Source: Clostridiaceae bacterium M8S5 (GTDB taxonomy: Bacteria; Bacillota; Clostridia; Tissierellales; MCWD3). From it: a stretch of DNA of 64,000 bases. A model generated the notes under the pieces. The model made no database searches. It was not told where the DNA came from and was given only the letters and a program-made list of their open reading frames with translations. Below, one piece after another: positions 17,409-26,327 of the stretch (the first letter of the stretch is position 1; each line of letters opens with the position of its first letter). The position numbers and the translations under genes are program-made. The DNA lies in assembly GCA_029227815.1 (NCBI GenBank), contig CP118523.1, forward strand, positions 2,976,001 through 3,040,000, given 5' to 3'.

Positions 17409-19733
17409 TTATTCAACATTTACAAATAATTTTACTATATCAGGATCAAACTGTGTTCCTGCATGCTTAATTAATTCTCTTTTGGCTTGTTCTATTGTTA
17501 GTGTTTCGTTATAAGGCCTTTTATTGGTCATAGCATCAAATGCGTCAGCTATAGTTATAATCCTAGCTAGTATAGGTATTTCTGTATTCTTTAATCCTTG
17601 AGGATAGCCTTTACCATCCCATCTTTCATGATGACTTAATACACTATCTGCTATTTGAGCTAGTTCTGGAACAGTCTGCATTATTCTACAACCTATTTCA
17701 CAGTGTCTTTTTATCTCATCCCATTCTTCTTTACTTAATTTTCGTTCTTTTTTTAGTAAATCATTTTTTATAACCACATTTCCTATATCGTGATATGTAG
17801 CTAATAGCTTTAATCTATCCATCTCACTTGGCGTTAATTTCATCAAATTTGCTATCTTCAGGCTAATTGCTTTAACTCTTTTTATATGTTCTTTGTCTTT
17901 GTATGTAATACTATCTAAATTACTCTGTATAGTCTTAATTACAAGATTCCTTAACGTTTTTCCTTCTACCAATTTTTTCTTATACATCATATCTTCTGCC
18001 TGCTTCAATATTTTGGTTATATTTTCTTGATATTCATTTTTGGTAGCATATCCGAGTGAAATACTGTATTGGTTTGTTGCATCTGTATTTTTAATACAAA
18101 AACTCTTTATTTTATTACACACTTTTTTTGCCTCTGTAGCTGTGGTATTTTTAAGCAAGATGACAAATTCGTCTCCCCCCCATCTAGTAGCTAAATCATC
18201 TGGTCTAGTAGCTTTTTTTATTGCATCTGCTATACTTTTTAATAACTTATCTCCTTTTTGATGTCCGAATATATCATTAGTCATTTTAAGACCATTAACG
18301 TCTCCCATTATTATTGATATGGGCATGCTTTCTTCTATATCTACAGAGTCGATATAATCTTCAAAGTATTCTCTATTAAATAATCCTGTAACGCTATCAA
18401 AATCACTTAAGTTTTTAATTTCTGAATATTTTTTAATGGGTAATTCTACATTTTCAATTATTTCCAATACAACATCGCCATTATATCCTTTTATTGATAA
18501 TGGAGTTGCTATTATTGACACTTCAAAACACAATGTATCACTTTTATATCTTTCAATTTTCAAATTGTCTAACTTAATTCTATGCAATGTATTTAAAGCT
18601 ATATTAATTATATTATTTGCTGATTTATCTGTATGTTTGTCCACAATTTTTATTGCATCTGTTAGATTGTTGTTTAATAAATCACTCTCATCACAGCTAA
18701 ATATCTCTAATGCTTTTTTATTTATCCTTTTTATTATTCCACTTTTATCTATTAACAATATTCCATTACTAACTAAATCTATTGTCGTATTCAATAGCTT
18801 ATTCTCTGTAACTAAATTTTCTACTTCATATTCAATTTTTTTTATTTTATCTATGATTAAATCACATTTAGCTTCAGGAGTACCTTTACTTATTTTTTTA
18901 ATGTTATTGCTGGCTATAATAGATAGAGAATGTATGTTATTTATTTCAAAACTTGTCCATTGTCTATATAAATCTGTTTGTTCAAAGCAAATGAAAGCAT
19001 TACCTATAAAAATTGGCGCTATTAATATGGATTTAACATTTTCTTTTATTAATCTCTCTCTAATGTCATCATTGTTAATATTTTCAACATTGCTGTAGTG
19101 AAGAACTTGATTGCTTTTTAGTTCATTTTTCACCCATTTATAAAAGTCTTCTGATATATATTTGGGTTGATTAATGTCAGACCACTCAATAATGTTTTTT
19201 ATTTTTTTCCCTTCCGTACTATAATCAAAGATGTATATTTTGTTTACTCCAAGAGAATTACCTACCAGCTCAAAACACTTATACATATACTCTCTTGTAG
19301 CTAAGTTGTAGCTTGATAGCTTGGATATTTTATACATAACTGAATTATATCCTTCTGTAACCTCAGATGCTTCTATTATCTTTTCCTTTTTATTTTTATC
19401 TCCTTGATTACTATTAATCTCACTAGAATCTTTGCTAAAAATAGTTAGCATTTTATTAGCTTCTATTAGAATTTTGAACTTTATGTCTTCTGTTATTTCT
19501 CCACATGTGAACTTTATATCCTTACTCGAGTCAACGTTATACAAAAGTGACTTCTTTAATAATGATGTTATACATTCTCGATGCTCTTGTGGAAAAATTT
19601 CTACTATTTTTTCGCCTAAAAACATATTAAAATTACGTCTACCTTCGTTATCTAATAATGCACTAGACAACTTCTTGTTATAATCTAATTCTATAGTTAA
19701 ATTATCTAAATATTCCATGATGTTTTCTATCAT
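17409..19733 (-). CDS. Cyclic-di-GMP signalling protein: GAF-PAS-GGDEF-HD-GYP
   Basis: I place the start at ATG 19733 (MIENIMEYLDN), 7 nt after AAAGGAGC, rather than the upstream in-frame ATG 19874; this gives 774 aa. A GAF-like region (SSYNLATREYMYKCFELVG...) is followed by a PAS domain (NGILLIDKSGIIKRINKKAL). The diguanylate cyclase domain keeps an intact active site (ATRWGGDEFVIL) and a product-inhibition I-site RPDD five residues before it. The C-terminal HD-GYP phosphodiesterase domain is also intact (TYHDIGN; HHERWDGKGYPQGL; ADAFDAMTNKRPY). The protein can thus in principle both make and break c-di-GMP. No membrane segment is seen. It is monocistronic. Confidence 0.9.
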   Translation of the reverse strand: MIENIMEYLDNLTIELDYNKKLSSALLDNEGRRNFNMFLGEKIVEIFPQEHRECITSLLKKSLLYNVDSSKDIKFTCGEITEDIKFKILIEANKMLTIFSKDSSEINSNQGDKNKKEKIIEASEVTEGYNSVMYKISKLSSYNLATREYMYKCFELVGNSLGVNKIYIFDYSTEGKKIKNIIEWSDINQPKYISEDFYKWVKNELKSNQVLHYSNVENINNDDIRERLIKENVKSILIAPIFIGNAFICFEQTDLYRQWTSFEINNIHSLSIIASNNIKKISKGTPEAKCDLIIDKIKKIEYEVENLVTENKLLNTTIDLVSNGILLIDKSGIIKRINKKALEIFSCDESDLLNNNLTDAIKIVDKHTDKSANNIINIALNTLHRIKLDNLKIERYKSDTLCFEVSIIATPLSIKGYNGDVVLEIIENVELPIKKYSEIKNLSDFDSVTGLFNREYFEDYIDSVDIEESMPISIIMGDVNGLKMTNDIFGHQKGDKLLKSIADAIKKATRPDDLATRWGGDEFVILLKNTTATEAKKVCNKIKSFCIKNTDATNQYSISLGYATKNEYQENITKILKQAEDMMYKKKLVEGKTLRNLVIKTIQSNLDSITYKDKEHIKRVKAISLKIANLMKLTPSEMDRLKLLATYHDIGNVVIKNDLLKKERKLSKEEWDEIKRHCEIGCRIMQTVPELAQIADSVLSHHERWDGKGYPQGLKNTEIPILARIITIADAFDAMTNKRPYNETLTIEQAKRELIKHAGTQFDPDIVKLFVNVE

Positions 19734-19994
19734 AAAGAATGCTCCTTTATTAAATATTAAATAAAGCAGCTTTAGGTCTATGTCTCTAATTTTAATAGCT
19801 GCTTGATTTACTACATAGAATAATATCTTATATGTACATTTTGGTAATGCATTTATATCTTTCCTGTAAAACAATATAATTGTTAATTATAGCTTAAAAG
19901 TGTAACTTTTTCTTTGACAATTCGGGTATTTGAGTTATTATTTTTATTAATTGAGCTTAATTTACTATATTTTTGTCTTATTTATGCAAATGTG

Positions 19995-20023
19995 TTGACA
20001 TCTAACTTCTGACATATTATAAT
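19995..20023 (+). promoter_or_regulatory. Sigma-A promoter for the UPF0316-type gene
   Basis: TTGACA (19995-20000), exactly 17 bp, TATAAT (20018-20023): a consensus match. It leaves a leader of ~20 nt. Confidence 0.85.
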
Positions 20024-20049
20024 ACCATCATCATTGATTCTAAAGGAGG

Positions 20050-20571
20050 ATGATCGATATATTAACTTATTTATTAATACTATTCGTCAAGGTAATTGAA
20101 GTTACTTTAGCTACAACTAGAATTGTATTTATAACAAAAGGCGAACGTGTTAAAGGAGCAGTAATTGGTTTTTTTGAAGTATTAATATGGGTTATGTTGA
20201 TATCAACTGTTTTAACTAATCTATCGGAAGACCCTATTAAAGTATTAATTTATGCACTTGGATTTGCACTAGGTAATTATATTGGTTCTATTGTAGAAGA
20301 AAAAATAGGTGTAGGAACCACTAGAGTTGAGATGATTGTAAAACAGGAAAATGGTGATGAGCTGGCTAAAGTTATCAGAAGTCATGGTTTTGCTGTAACA
20401 CTTATACAAGGTGAAGGTATGAACTTTAATAGAAAAGTCCTAATCTCTCACATACAAAGAAAAAGAACTAATGAATTTATTGAAATTGTTAAAGAAAAGG
20501 AAAAAAATGTTGTTATTACTATAAATGAAATAAAGGCTGTTTATGGCGGATATGGTATCTTAAAAAGATAG
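20050..20571 (+). CDS. UPF0316 / DUF2179-type membrane protein
   Basis: The 173-aa protein has two or three N-terminal membrane segments (YLLILFVKVIEVTLATTRIV; GFFEVLIWVMLISTVL; VLIYALGFALGNYIGSIVEE) and a soluble C-terminal DUF2179-type domain ending VYGGYGILKR. Family function is unknown. The start is puzzling: AAAGGAGG directly abuts ATG 20050, leaving almost no spacer, yet no alternative ATG, GTG or TTG fits better. A strong promoter lies ~30 bp upstream. The following gene is on the same strand 34 bp away and may be co-transcribed. Confidence 0.85.
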   Translation: MIDILTYLLILFVKVIEVTLATTRIVFITKGERVKGAVIGFFEVLIWVMLISTVLTNLSEDPIKVLIYALGFALGNYIGSIVEEKIGVGTTRVEMIVKQENGDELAKVIRSHGFAVTLIQGEGMNFNRKVLISHIQRKRTNEFIEIVKEKEKNVVITINEIKAVYGGYGILKR

Positions 20572-20605
20572 TATATTCATTAATATTTATGAATAATATA
20601 TTTAC

Positions 20606-21115
20606 ATGAAGAAAAAATTTGGATTTTGGTACATATTAAAAACTTCTTTTGTAATTTTTATTTTTGCATCGTTAATCCATAGCTTATATGACATCACTAA
20701 ACTTGAATTTTTAAAGCCTTTTGTTCCTATTAACGAAAGTATCTGGGAGCATCTAAAGATGATGTTTTATGCAGGTTTTATTTATGGAATAATTGAATGC
20801 TTTTGTGGATATAAAAAATACGATAATTTTCTTGTTGCTAGAGGAACTGCTAACATTATAATAACTTTTTTAGTTCCTATAGTTTATTATGTCTATACTT
20901 ATTTTACTGGTAAAGGGTACTTATGGGTTGATATTCTAAATACTTTTATTATTTCTATTGTCGGACAGTTGATTTTTAGATATCTATTAACTTCTGATAA
21001 AAAATTAAAGCAATATAGTTTTATTGTTATTGTTTTTAATATATTAGTAATACTCATATTTGCTTACTTTACATATTATCCACTTAAATTAAAGATATTT
21101 ATTCCACATTCTTAA
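20606..21115 (+). CDS. DUF6512-like integral membrane protein
   Basis: The 169-aa protein has about five hydrophobic segments (SFVIFIFASLIHSLYDIT; MMFYAGFIYGIIECF; TANIIITFLVPIVYYVYTYF; ILNTFIISIVGQLIF; FIVIVFNILVILIFAYFTYY). The motif PINESIWEHLKMMFY resembles the PVNESVWEHLKL motif of DUF6512 proteins; function unknown. I see no clear RBS before ATG 20606, which suggests translational coupling or an atypical start. A terminator follows at once. Confidence 0.75.
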   Translation: MKKKFGFWYILKTSFVIFIFASLIHSLYDITKLEFLKPFVPINESIWEHLKMMFYAGFIYGIIECFCGYKKYDNFLVARGTANIIITFLVPIVYYVYTYFTGKGYLWVDILNTFIISIVGQLIFRYLLTSDKKLKQYSFIVIVFNILVILIFAYFTYYPLKLKIFIPHS

Positions 21116-21121
21116 AAATTT

Positions 21122-21160
21122 AGACTGCTCTTTCTTTAGATTGAGTAGTCTTATTTTGTA
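21122..21160 (+). terminator. Rho-independent terminator
   Basis: AGACTGCTC / GAGTAGTCT stem (21122-21130 / 21143-21151), then TTATTTTG. It ends the two-gene plus-strand unit. Confidence 0.75.
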
Positions 21161-21243
21161 TTGTTTAGTTCTTTCTTTGAGCTATTATTACTATTTATAT
21201 CTTAGGTAATATTTGTTATAAAACGTATCTTTTCTAGTATTAT

Positions 21244-21369
21244 AATAGATTACAATTATTTTTTTAAATGTAATCTATTATTATGTGTTGATAAATTACA
21301 ACATTAATGTTATAATGTTGTATGTAATAAGTATTATGTAAATTCCCTCCCCTGATTTATGGAATTTAC
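21244..21369 (+). promoter_or_regulatory. Promoter of the RiPP locus with three inverted repeats
   Basis: TTGATA (21288-21293), 17 bp, TATAAT (21311-21316). IR1 AATAGATTACA-N14-TGTAATCTATT (21244-21279) lies just upstream of the -35. IR2 ACAACATTA-N6-TAATGTTGT (21298-21321) overlaps the -10. IR3 GTAAATTCC-N14-GGAATTTAC (21338-21369) lies just downstream of the start point. All three are perfect. IR1 and IR3 share a 14-nt spacer, so a dimeric regulator is plausible. The remaining ~240 nt leader shows no gene. Confidence 0.65.
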
Positions 21370-21608
21370 TGTTACTATAATATTTATTTGACTATTTTAA
21401 TTCAATCCCCAACCCATTTAAAATCCCTAACTTTTTTGAATATATATAAAAAATATATTATATTGTTTTTATTTAAACTACGCAGATATGCTTATTTTTT
21501 GATTGAGTATTTTCCAATATCTTTAATAATGCATATTGTTAAATCATTAAATTGATATATTGTAACATTCATTTTTCTAAATATTATCAATGTAAAGAGG
21601 TGTTATTA

Positions 21609-23153
21609 ATGAATAAAAACATAGAGATTTGTTTACGTAATCTAGATTATATTAAAAAAAATAATCCATTAGGCGTTCTATTTAAAACTGATAATAATTC
21701 GTATCTTTTTGATACAGGAACCTGTAAAGTTGTAAGGTGCAAAAACTTTGAATTTTATATATTAGATTGTATTCTATCTAACAGAACTCTAAGCCAAGAT
21801 ATTCTTATGGAACGATTTAGACTAGAAGAAGAAGATCTTGCAAAAAAACTTATAAATTTTTGCAACATAATAAAGTCAGAAGATTTGCTTAATGTAACCC
21901 TTAAACGTTCTTTTGTTTCCCCCAATCATAATAACTTAAAAGATAATATAGAATCAGATCTAAGACAACTAGTCCTTGAAGTAACTGAAAAATGCAATCT
22001 TAGATGTAAATATTGCACATACAGCAAAGACTTTAACAATACACGAAATCATGGTTATAAAAACATGAGTGTTGATATAGCACTTTCTGCTATTGATTAT
22101 CTTAAAGAACACGGTAATAAAAAAGAAGTCGTCATCTCATTTTACGGTGGTGAGCCACTTATCATGGTTGACTTAATCAAAAAATGTGTGGCTTATGCTA
22201 GCAAAACTATAACTGATAGAAAGTTGATTTTTACTACTACCACTAATCTAACTTTGATGACTCCTAAATTAGCTAACTACATTAGCTCTATTGAGAATTT
22301 TATAGTTATAGGTAGTTTAGATGGCCCTAAAGACATACATGATAAGTACAGGGTAGACATTAATAATAGCGGAACCTTTGACAAAGCTATTAACGGCTTA
22401 AAATATTTGATAAATGCATTAGGAGACGATTGTAAGTCGCGTCTTTTGATAAATTCTGTTTATACTCCAATATATTCTAAGCAAAAACTAGACTATATTG
22501 CTAACTTTTTTAATGAAGACTGGCTACCAGAAGGTATTGCAAATATGATTACGTACCCTGAAGATGGCAGTGTTCCTTCTGAGTTTTATAAAGGTATGGA
22601 TACTCGTTATGATGTTGAAGATTCTTTGTTCTCTTGGTGCAAACAAGATTTTGTAGACAATGTAATGCCAAATAATAAAAATAAATTATCATTTAAAGAT
22701 GTAATTGATGGTGGTTTAAAAGCTGTCCATAAGAGAAGAGTATCTAGTAGCGCTGATTTTAATTTGCCTCTAAATGGATGCTGTGTACCAGGTGGACAAC
22801 GTATTTTTATATCTCCTAACGGAGATATAAGGATATGCGAAAAAATAATGGGCCCTACCATAGTTGGAAACGTAACTAATTCTATAAATATATATAAAAT
22901 AAAATCTCTTTATATTGATGATTATTGTAAGTTATCTATTGATGATTGCTCTAATTGCTGGCTATCTAAAACATGTTCACTGTGTTATGCCCATTTTTAT
23001 AAAAATGGTGTATTTGATACTGAGGGCAGAAAGAACCAGTGCAAAGTTAGTAAACTAAGCTTTAAGTCAGCGCTCGAGTTTTATTGGAACTGTTATGAAA
23101 AAAATCCTGAGATTTTTGATTTTATGTATAATGAAAAATCTCTATCTTCTTAA
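21609..23153 (+). CDS. Radical SAM/SPASM peptide maturase (candidate RiPP enzyme)
   Basis: Start taken at ATG 21609 (MNKNIEICLRNLD) behind AGAGGTG; the upstream in-frame ATG 21552 has no RBS. The 514-aa protein has an N-terminal leader-binding-like region, the radical SAM triad CNLRCKYC (~res 132) with SFYGGEPLI, and a C-terminal SPASM domain with Cys clusters (GCCVPGGQ, IRICEK, DDCSNCWLSKTCSLCYAHF, KNQC). Such enzymes install thioether or C-C crosslinks in ribosomal peptides. The gene just downstream encodes a 41-aa CxxC peptide, the expected substrate. It resembles the broad group containing SCIFF- and CcpM-type maturases; I cannot assign a subfamily. No transporter or peptidase gene adjoins it. 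Confidence 0.88.
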   Translation: MNKNIEICLRNLDYIKKNNPLGVLFKTDNNSYLFDTGTCKVVRCKNFEFYILDCILSNRTLSQDILMERFRLEEEDLAKKLINFCNIIKSEDLLNVTLKRSFVSPNHNNLKDNIESDLRQLVLEVTEKCNLRCKYCTYSKDFNNTRNHGYKNMSVDIALSAIDYLKEHGNKKEVVISFYGGEPLIMVDLIKKCVAYASKTITDRKLIFTTTTNLTLMTPKLANYISSIENFIVIGSLDGPKDIHDKYRVDINNSGTFDKAINGLKYLINALGDDCKSRLLINSVYTPIYSKQKLDYIANFFNEDWLPEGIANMITYPEDGSVPSEFYKGMDTRYDVEDSLFSWCKQDFVDNVMPNNKNKLSFKDVIDGGLKAVHKRRVSSSADFNLPLNGCCVPGGQRIFISPNGDIRICEKIMGPTIVGNVTNSINIYKIKSLYIDDYCKLSIDDCSNCWLSKTCSLCYAHFYKNGVFDTEGRKNQCKVSKLSFKSALEFYWNCYEKNPEIFDFMYNEKSLSS

Positions 23154-23166
23154 AATTTAACGAGAG

Positions 23167-23219
23167 AATCTACATATTATTCATATGTTTAAGGTAGATT
23201 ACATTTTACGAAAGGAGGG
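23167..23219 (+). promoter_or_regulatory. Hairpin and strong RBS before the precursor peptide gene
   Basis: AATCTAC / GTAGATT (23167-23173 / 23194-23200) can form a hairpin between the maturase stop and the peptide. Its right arm (TAGATTACA) repeats a half-site of IR1 in the locus promoter. AAAGGAGGG (23211-23219) follows, 7 nt before the ATG, so the peptide should be translated far better than the maturase. Confidence 0.55.
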
Positions 23220-23226
23220 CTTATTA

Positions 23227-23352
23227 ATGGAAGTTATGATTACTCATCCTACACCACCTGGTGAAAAAAGCTGCGGTGATTGTGGTTGGACTTGGCATAT
23301 AACACGTGCTATAGTTAATGCTGGAAAAACTAAACTTGAAGTAACTAACTAA
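23227..23352 (+). CDS. Candidate RiPP precursor peptide, 41 aa, CxxC-W-W
   Basis: A short gene of 41 codons with a near-ideal RBS and a strong terminator 11 bp after the stop. The N-terminal third is Pro-rich (THPTPPGEK). The centre carries two Cys in SCGDCGWTWH, and the tail (NAGKTKLEVTN) is Thr/Lys/Asn-rich. There is no signal peptide or membrane segment. Position directly after a radical SAM/SPASM enzyme, small size and paired Cys make it the probable substrate; thioether formation at C16 and C19 is an inference. It does not match any precursor family I can recall with certainty. Confidence 0.75.
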   Translation: MEVMITHPTPPGEKSCGDCGWTWHITRAIVNAGKTKLEVTN

Positions 23353-23363
23353 TTTGAATACTT

Positions 23364-23396
23364 AAAAGAGGCTGGAAATGTAACAGCCTCTTTTTT
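23364..23396. terminator. Bidirectional terminator
   Basis: AAAAGAGGCTG / CAGCCTCTTTT (23364-23374 / 23384-23394) with T-runs on both sides. It ends the RiPP locus on the plus strand and the YgjP-like gene on the minus strand. Confidence 0.9.
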
Positions 23397-23402
23397 GGTC
23401 TG

Positions 23403-24071
23403 CTAATATTTCATTAAAAAATTATTATCCTTTAGCCATTTCTTGCAAAGATGATAATGTGGTATTTCTTTTTTAACTAATGCCCAAAACCTTTTAGAAT
23501 GATTTAGCTCTATTGTGTGCATTAGCTCGTGAACTATAACATAATCAATGATATAGATAGGTGCAAACACTAATCTCCATGAGAAATTCAATGATTTTTT
23601 GCTACTACACGATCCCCATCTAGATTTTGCATGTGATATTTTTACCGTTTTATATATTATTCCTAAGCTTATGGAAAGGTCTCTTACTCTGCTCAAAATT
23701 ATTTGATTTGCTTTTTGCTTATACCATTCTACCATTATATGATGTATATTGCTATTGCCACATGGAAAAACAATATTCTCACCATTAATAGTTACCTCTT
23801 TAGCATCATGTGATGCTTTTAAAGTATATTCTTCTCCAAGAAAAAGCATCTTAGCACCATCTATAAATCCATAACTTTGATATTTTTTATTATACATCTT
23901 TACTTTTTCTTGTTTTTTCTTAATCCAGTCAGCTTTTTTTATAACTATGTCCTTTAAATACTCAATATCAGTTCCCATAGGGCATCTTATTAAAAGATCT
24001 GCTTTATCGTTGATTACTAGCGATATAGTCCTTCTCTTTGATTCTATTATTTTTTCTATTTTTATATCCAT
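23403..24071 (-). CDS. YgjP-like zinc metallopeptidase domain protein (DUF45)
   Basis: The 222-aa protein contains HELMHTIELNHSKRFW (~res 177), the HExxH-type zinc site with third ligand of the YgjP/WLM family, plus the family motif SRWGSCSSKKSLNFSWRLV. Here the first motif reads HELMH, the usual form. Family members are cytoplasmic putative proteases of unclear substrate. It is monocistronic, facing the RiPP locus across a shared terminator. Confidence 0.85.
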   Translation of the reverse strand: MDIKIEKIIESKRRTISLVINDKADLLIRCPMGTDIEYLKDIVIKKADWIKKKQEKVKMYNKKYQSYGFIDGAKMLFLGEEYTLKASHDAKEVTINGENIVFPCGNSNIHHIMVEWYKQKANQIILSRVRDLSISLGIIYKTVKISHAKSRWGSCSSKKSLNFSWRLVFAPIYIIDYVIVHELMHTIELNHSKRFWALVKKEIPHYHLCKKWLKDNNFLMKY

Positions 24072-24092
24072 AAATACTCCTAGTCAAAATCT

Positions 24093-24133
24093 AAAAAGAA
24101 GCTTATCAAATACAATCGACAACGCTTCTTTTT
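24093..24133 (-). terminator. Rho-independent terminator
   Basis: AAAAAGAAGC / GCTTCTTTTT (24093-24102 / 24124-24133) just after the stop of the kinase-like gene; flanked by A/T runs, so usable in both directions. Confidence 0.75.
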
Positions 24134-24145
24134 AATCTAATAAAC

Positions 24146-25555
24146 TTATTTTAATGGTTCTAATTTAAATGTGTCTATCCAAAGATTACTCTTAACTTTA
24201 GTTGTTACATACATTTTAACAAAATCACCTTTGTTTGCATCTATATTACAACTATTTAATACCCATGTGTCACTAGGTATATATACTTTTTTAGTTTTTG
24301 TTGTAATCTTTTTGCCACCTTTTAAGTAATCTAACGATATTGTTATTTCTTGACCTTTATCTGTATATATCCAGTATGAAAACTCCGTTTTCTTTCCTTT
24401 GAATTCTTTAAATTTATCATTTAAATCTATTCCCGCTACTAAGTATTTTTTCTCTGCATCTTCGCCATTCTCTATTTTTAAAGAACTTTGCCCTTTGTGT
24501 ATTTTATCATCACTAAGCTTAGCTAATGTTTCATCTTTAAATTTATTAGTAAAATCGTCATTATAATAATTTCCTATAACTTCAACATCATCTGTTTGCT
24601 TATCAATTACATCTGGAGTTGTATTCTTACCTATAACATCATCTTTTCCTTCTGTATCATTGTTTTCATTATCGCTCTTTGCTACTACTGGCTTTTGTGG
24701 GTCTTTGGTATCATTTGACGTAAATAACTTTAAACCACCAAAAGCTATAAATGCGCCTATTATCACCACTGCTGCTATCCCAGCTATAACGCTCTTTCTA
24801 GGTTTTCTTATTCTTCTATAGTTATATACATCTCCTATGTTTCTCCTAAAATTAGCTTCCTCTGTGTTCGTATCATCACTATCATCATTTTTATTATCTC
24901 TTGATACGCTAACTAGTCCATACACTCCAGAATTCTTAAGATCGTCTTTACATTGCTGTATGTCTAGATAATCATACTGTTTACACTTATTTATTATCTC
25001 TCTAACATCAGGAGGTATTAGTCCTTCATCTCTTGTTTCTTTATTATCGCTACCTGTAAATATATAAGAGATCATCTCTGCCAACGGCACAGAAAAACTA
25101 TTTGGAGCATTGTCTACTTCTCCATCAAAAATGAATAGCCCTAGGTTTTTAATATTATTGTTTTCTTCTAACACGACATTGTATTTGTTGATCATTGCTT
25201 TTGATAAAAAATTGGGTAATCTATTATATGTATTTATATTATCCATTATTTTTTCTGTTATAGTAAATTGCTCTCCTAGACTCAGATGATTTCCTTCTAT
25301 AAAAGCATGCAAATTATTCTCGTTATAATCCGATACTATAAACAGTCTACCATTAAACTCTTTAATACTCTTAATAGATTCAACTGCATTTTCTAGCTCC
25401 TGCTCATTGATATTATCTACTATCTGTTTATCTCCGATAGAATTAACATAAACCTTTTGATCATCATTTTTATCTCTGCATATAAATATTTTTTGAAAGT
25501 CATTTTCATAGAATATATCTAATATTTCTAAATCCTTGAAAACATGATTAACCAT
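24146..25555 (-). CDS. Kinase-like membrane protein with extracytoplasmic C-terminal domain
   Basis: ATG 25555 (MVNHVFKDLEILDIF) is preferred over the upstream TTG because GGGGAAG sits 7 nt before it; 469 aa. The N-terminal ~210 residues look like a degenerate protein-kinase fold: no clear HRD, DFG or glycine loop. A low-complexity Asp/Asn linker follows, then one membrane segment (VIAGIAAVVIIGAFIAFGGL ~260), an acidic linker and a ~130-aa beta-rich domain (KIHKGQSSLKIENG...SNLWIDTFKLEPL) resembling carbohydrate-binding modules. The layout recalls PknB/PASTA-like wall sensors but with a pseudokinase. Function is not known. Confidence 0.7.
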   Translation of the reverse strand: MVNHVFKDLEILDIFYENDFQKIFICRDKNDDQKVYVNSIGDKQIVDNINEQELENAVESIKSIKEFNGRLFIVSDYNENNLHAFIEGNHLSLGEQFTITEKIMDNINTYNRLPNFLSKAMINKYNVVLEENNNIKNLGLFIFDGEVDNAPNSFSVPLAEMISYIFTGSDNKETRDEGLIPPDVREIINKCKQYDYLDIQQCKDDLKNSGVYGLVSVSRDNKNDDSDDTNTEEANFRRNIGDVYNYRRIRKPRKSVIAGIAAVVIIGAFIAFGGLKLFTSNDTKDPQKPVVAKSDNENNDTEGKDDVIGKNTTPDVIDKQTDDVEVIGNYYNDDFTNKFKDETLAKLSDDKIHKGQSSLKIENGEDAEKKYLVAGIDLNDKFKEFKGKKTEFSYWIYTDKGQEITISLDYLKGGKKITTKTKKVYIPSDTWVLNSCNIDANKGDFVKMYVTTKVKSNLWIDTFKLEPLK

Positions 25556-25631
25556 ATACAATCTTCCCCTTTTAATGTTTGTTTTTTATTATCACAAGAA
25601 CTCTATATAAGTCATTTTTATATATTCTCAT

Positions 25632-25680
25632 AAAAAAAGCACACCGTATCTAAATATTGCTTCGACAATGTGCTAAAAAA
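25632..25680 (-). terminator. Terminator after the Usp-like gene
   Basis: AGCACA / TGTGCT arms (25638-25643 / 25669-25674) with A-runs outside both arms, 58 bp after the Usp-like stop codon. Confidence 0.55.
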
Positions 25681-25737
25681 ATCCTTCTTTAATATATAAA
25701 AATAGATCAATTTGTACCTTTATTACTAATTGTTAGT

Positions 25738-26121
25738 TTAAATTATTATAAATTCTAAGCTAGGTAATATCTTTTTTAGTTTAAATGCAATAGGATGTTC
25801 TTGTAAATCTTCTGTATCAGGAGATATCCCCATTACTATATCGGTTATCTCTTTTTTTATCGCAAAATCCGACATTGCTTTGATTACATCCTTTGATCTA
25901 ATAACTGTTAACTCAGCACCAGCATCTTTTGATACTCTAAAAAGATACTCCAAAGCCTCTCCGTCACTTGAGTTATCTAGAAATTTATCTTTTTCATTAA
26001 CAACATGTATAATATAAAGCTTATCTTTTTCATTTTTTATAAGTTTATGTCCACTTAAAATCAATCTTTCGCAAGTTTTTTGTTGAGTTACACAAACCAT
26101 AACATTTTGTATTCGCTGCAT
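25738..26121 (-). CDS. Universal-stress-protein-like protein
   Basis: The 127-aa single-domain protein begins NVMVCVTQQKTCERLILSG, runs through LYIIHVVNEKDKF and DIVMGISPDTED, and ends LPSLEFIII. This matches the UspA fold and is closest in feel to the Usp module of KdpD sensor kinases. The nucleotide loop is not a classical GxxG-S/T, so ATP binding is doubtful. It is transcribed alone (RBS GGAGA before ATG 26121). Confidence 0.75.
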   Translation of the reverse strand: MQRIQNVMVCVTQQKTCERLILSGHKLIKNEKDKLYIIHVVNEKDKFLDNSSDGEALEYLFRVSKDAGAELTVIRSKDVIKAMSDFAIKKEITDIVMGISPDTEDLQEHPIAFKLKKILPSLEFIII

Positions 26122-26327
26122 AATGTCTCCTTTCTACTATCCATACAAAAGTATTAATAACTCTGAATTTTAGTTTTTTCTAAGGTCAATAATCAAATTA
26201 ATTTGTTACTATACTAGTATAACATTTTTAAGATGGTTTTTAAATATATTCATGCTCTATTTAATAAATTTTTAAGATTCAATATTTTTCTGTAATTTTG
26301 TTTAACAAAAATATAAATACATATGAA

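Noticed and set aside
18436..19098. 220-codon plus-strand ORF
   Set aside because: It lies fully antisense to the GGDEF/HD-GYP gene, has no RBS, and its hydrophobic look is what AT-rich antisense produces.
21552..21608. Earlier start for the radical SAM maturase
   Set aside because: The in-frame ATG at 21552 lacks an RBS, whereas ATG 21609 has AGAGGTG at proper spacing and gives the family-like N-terminus.
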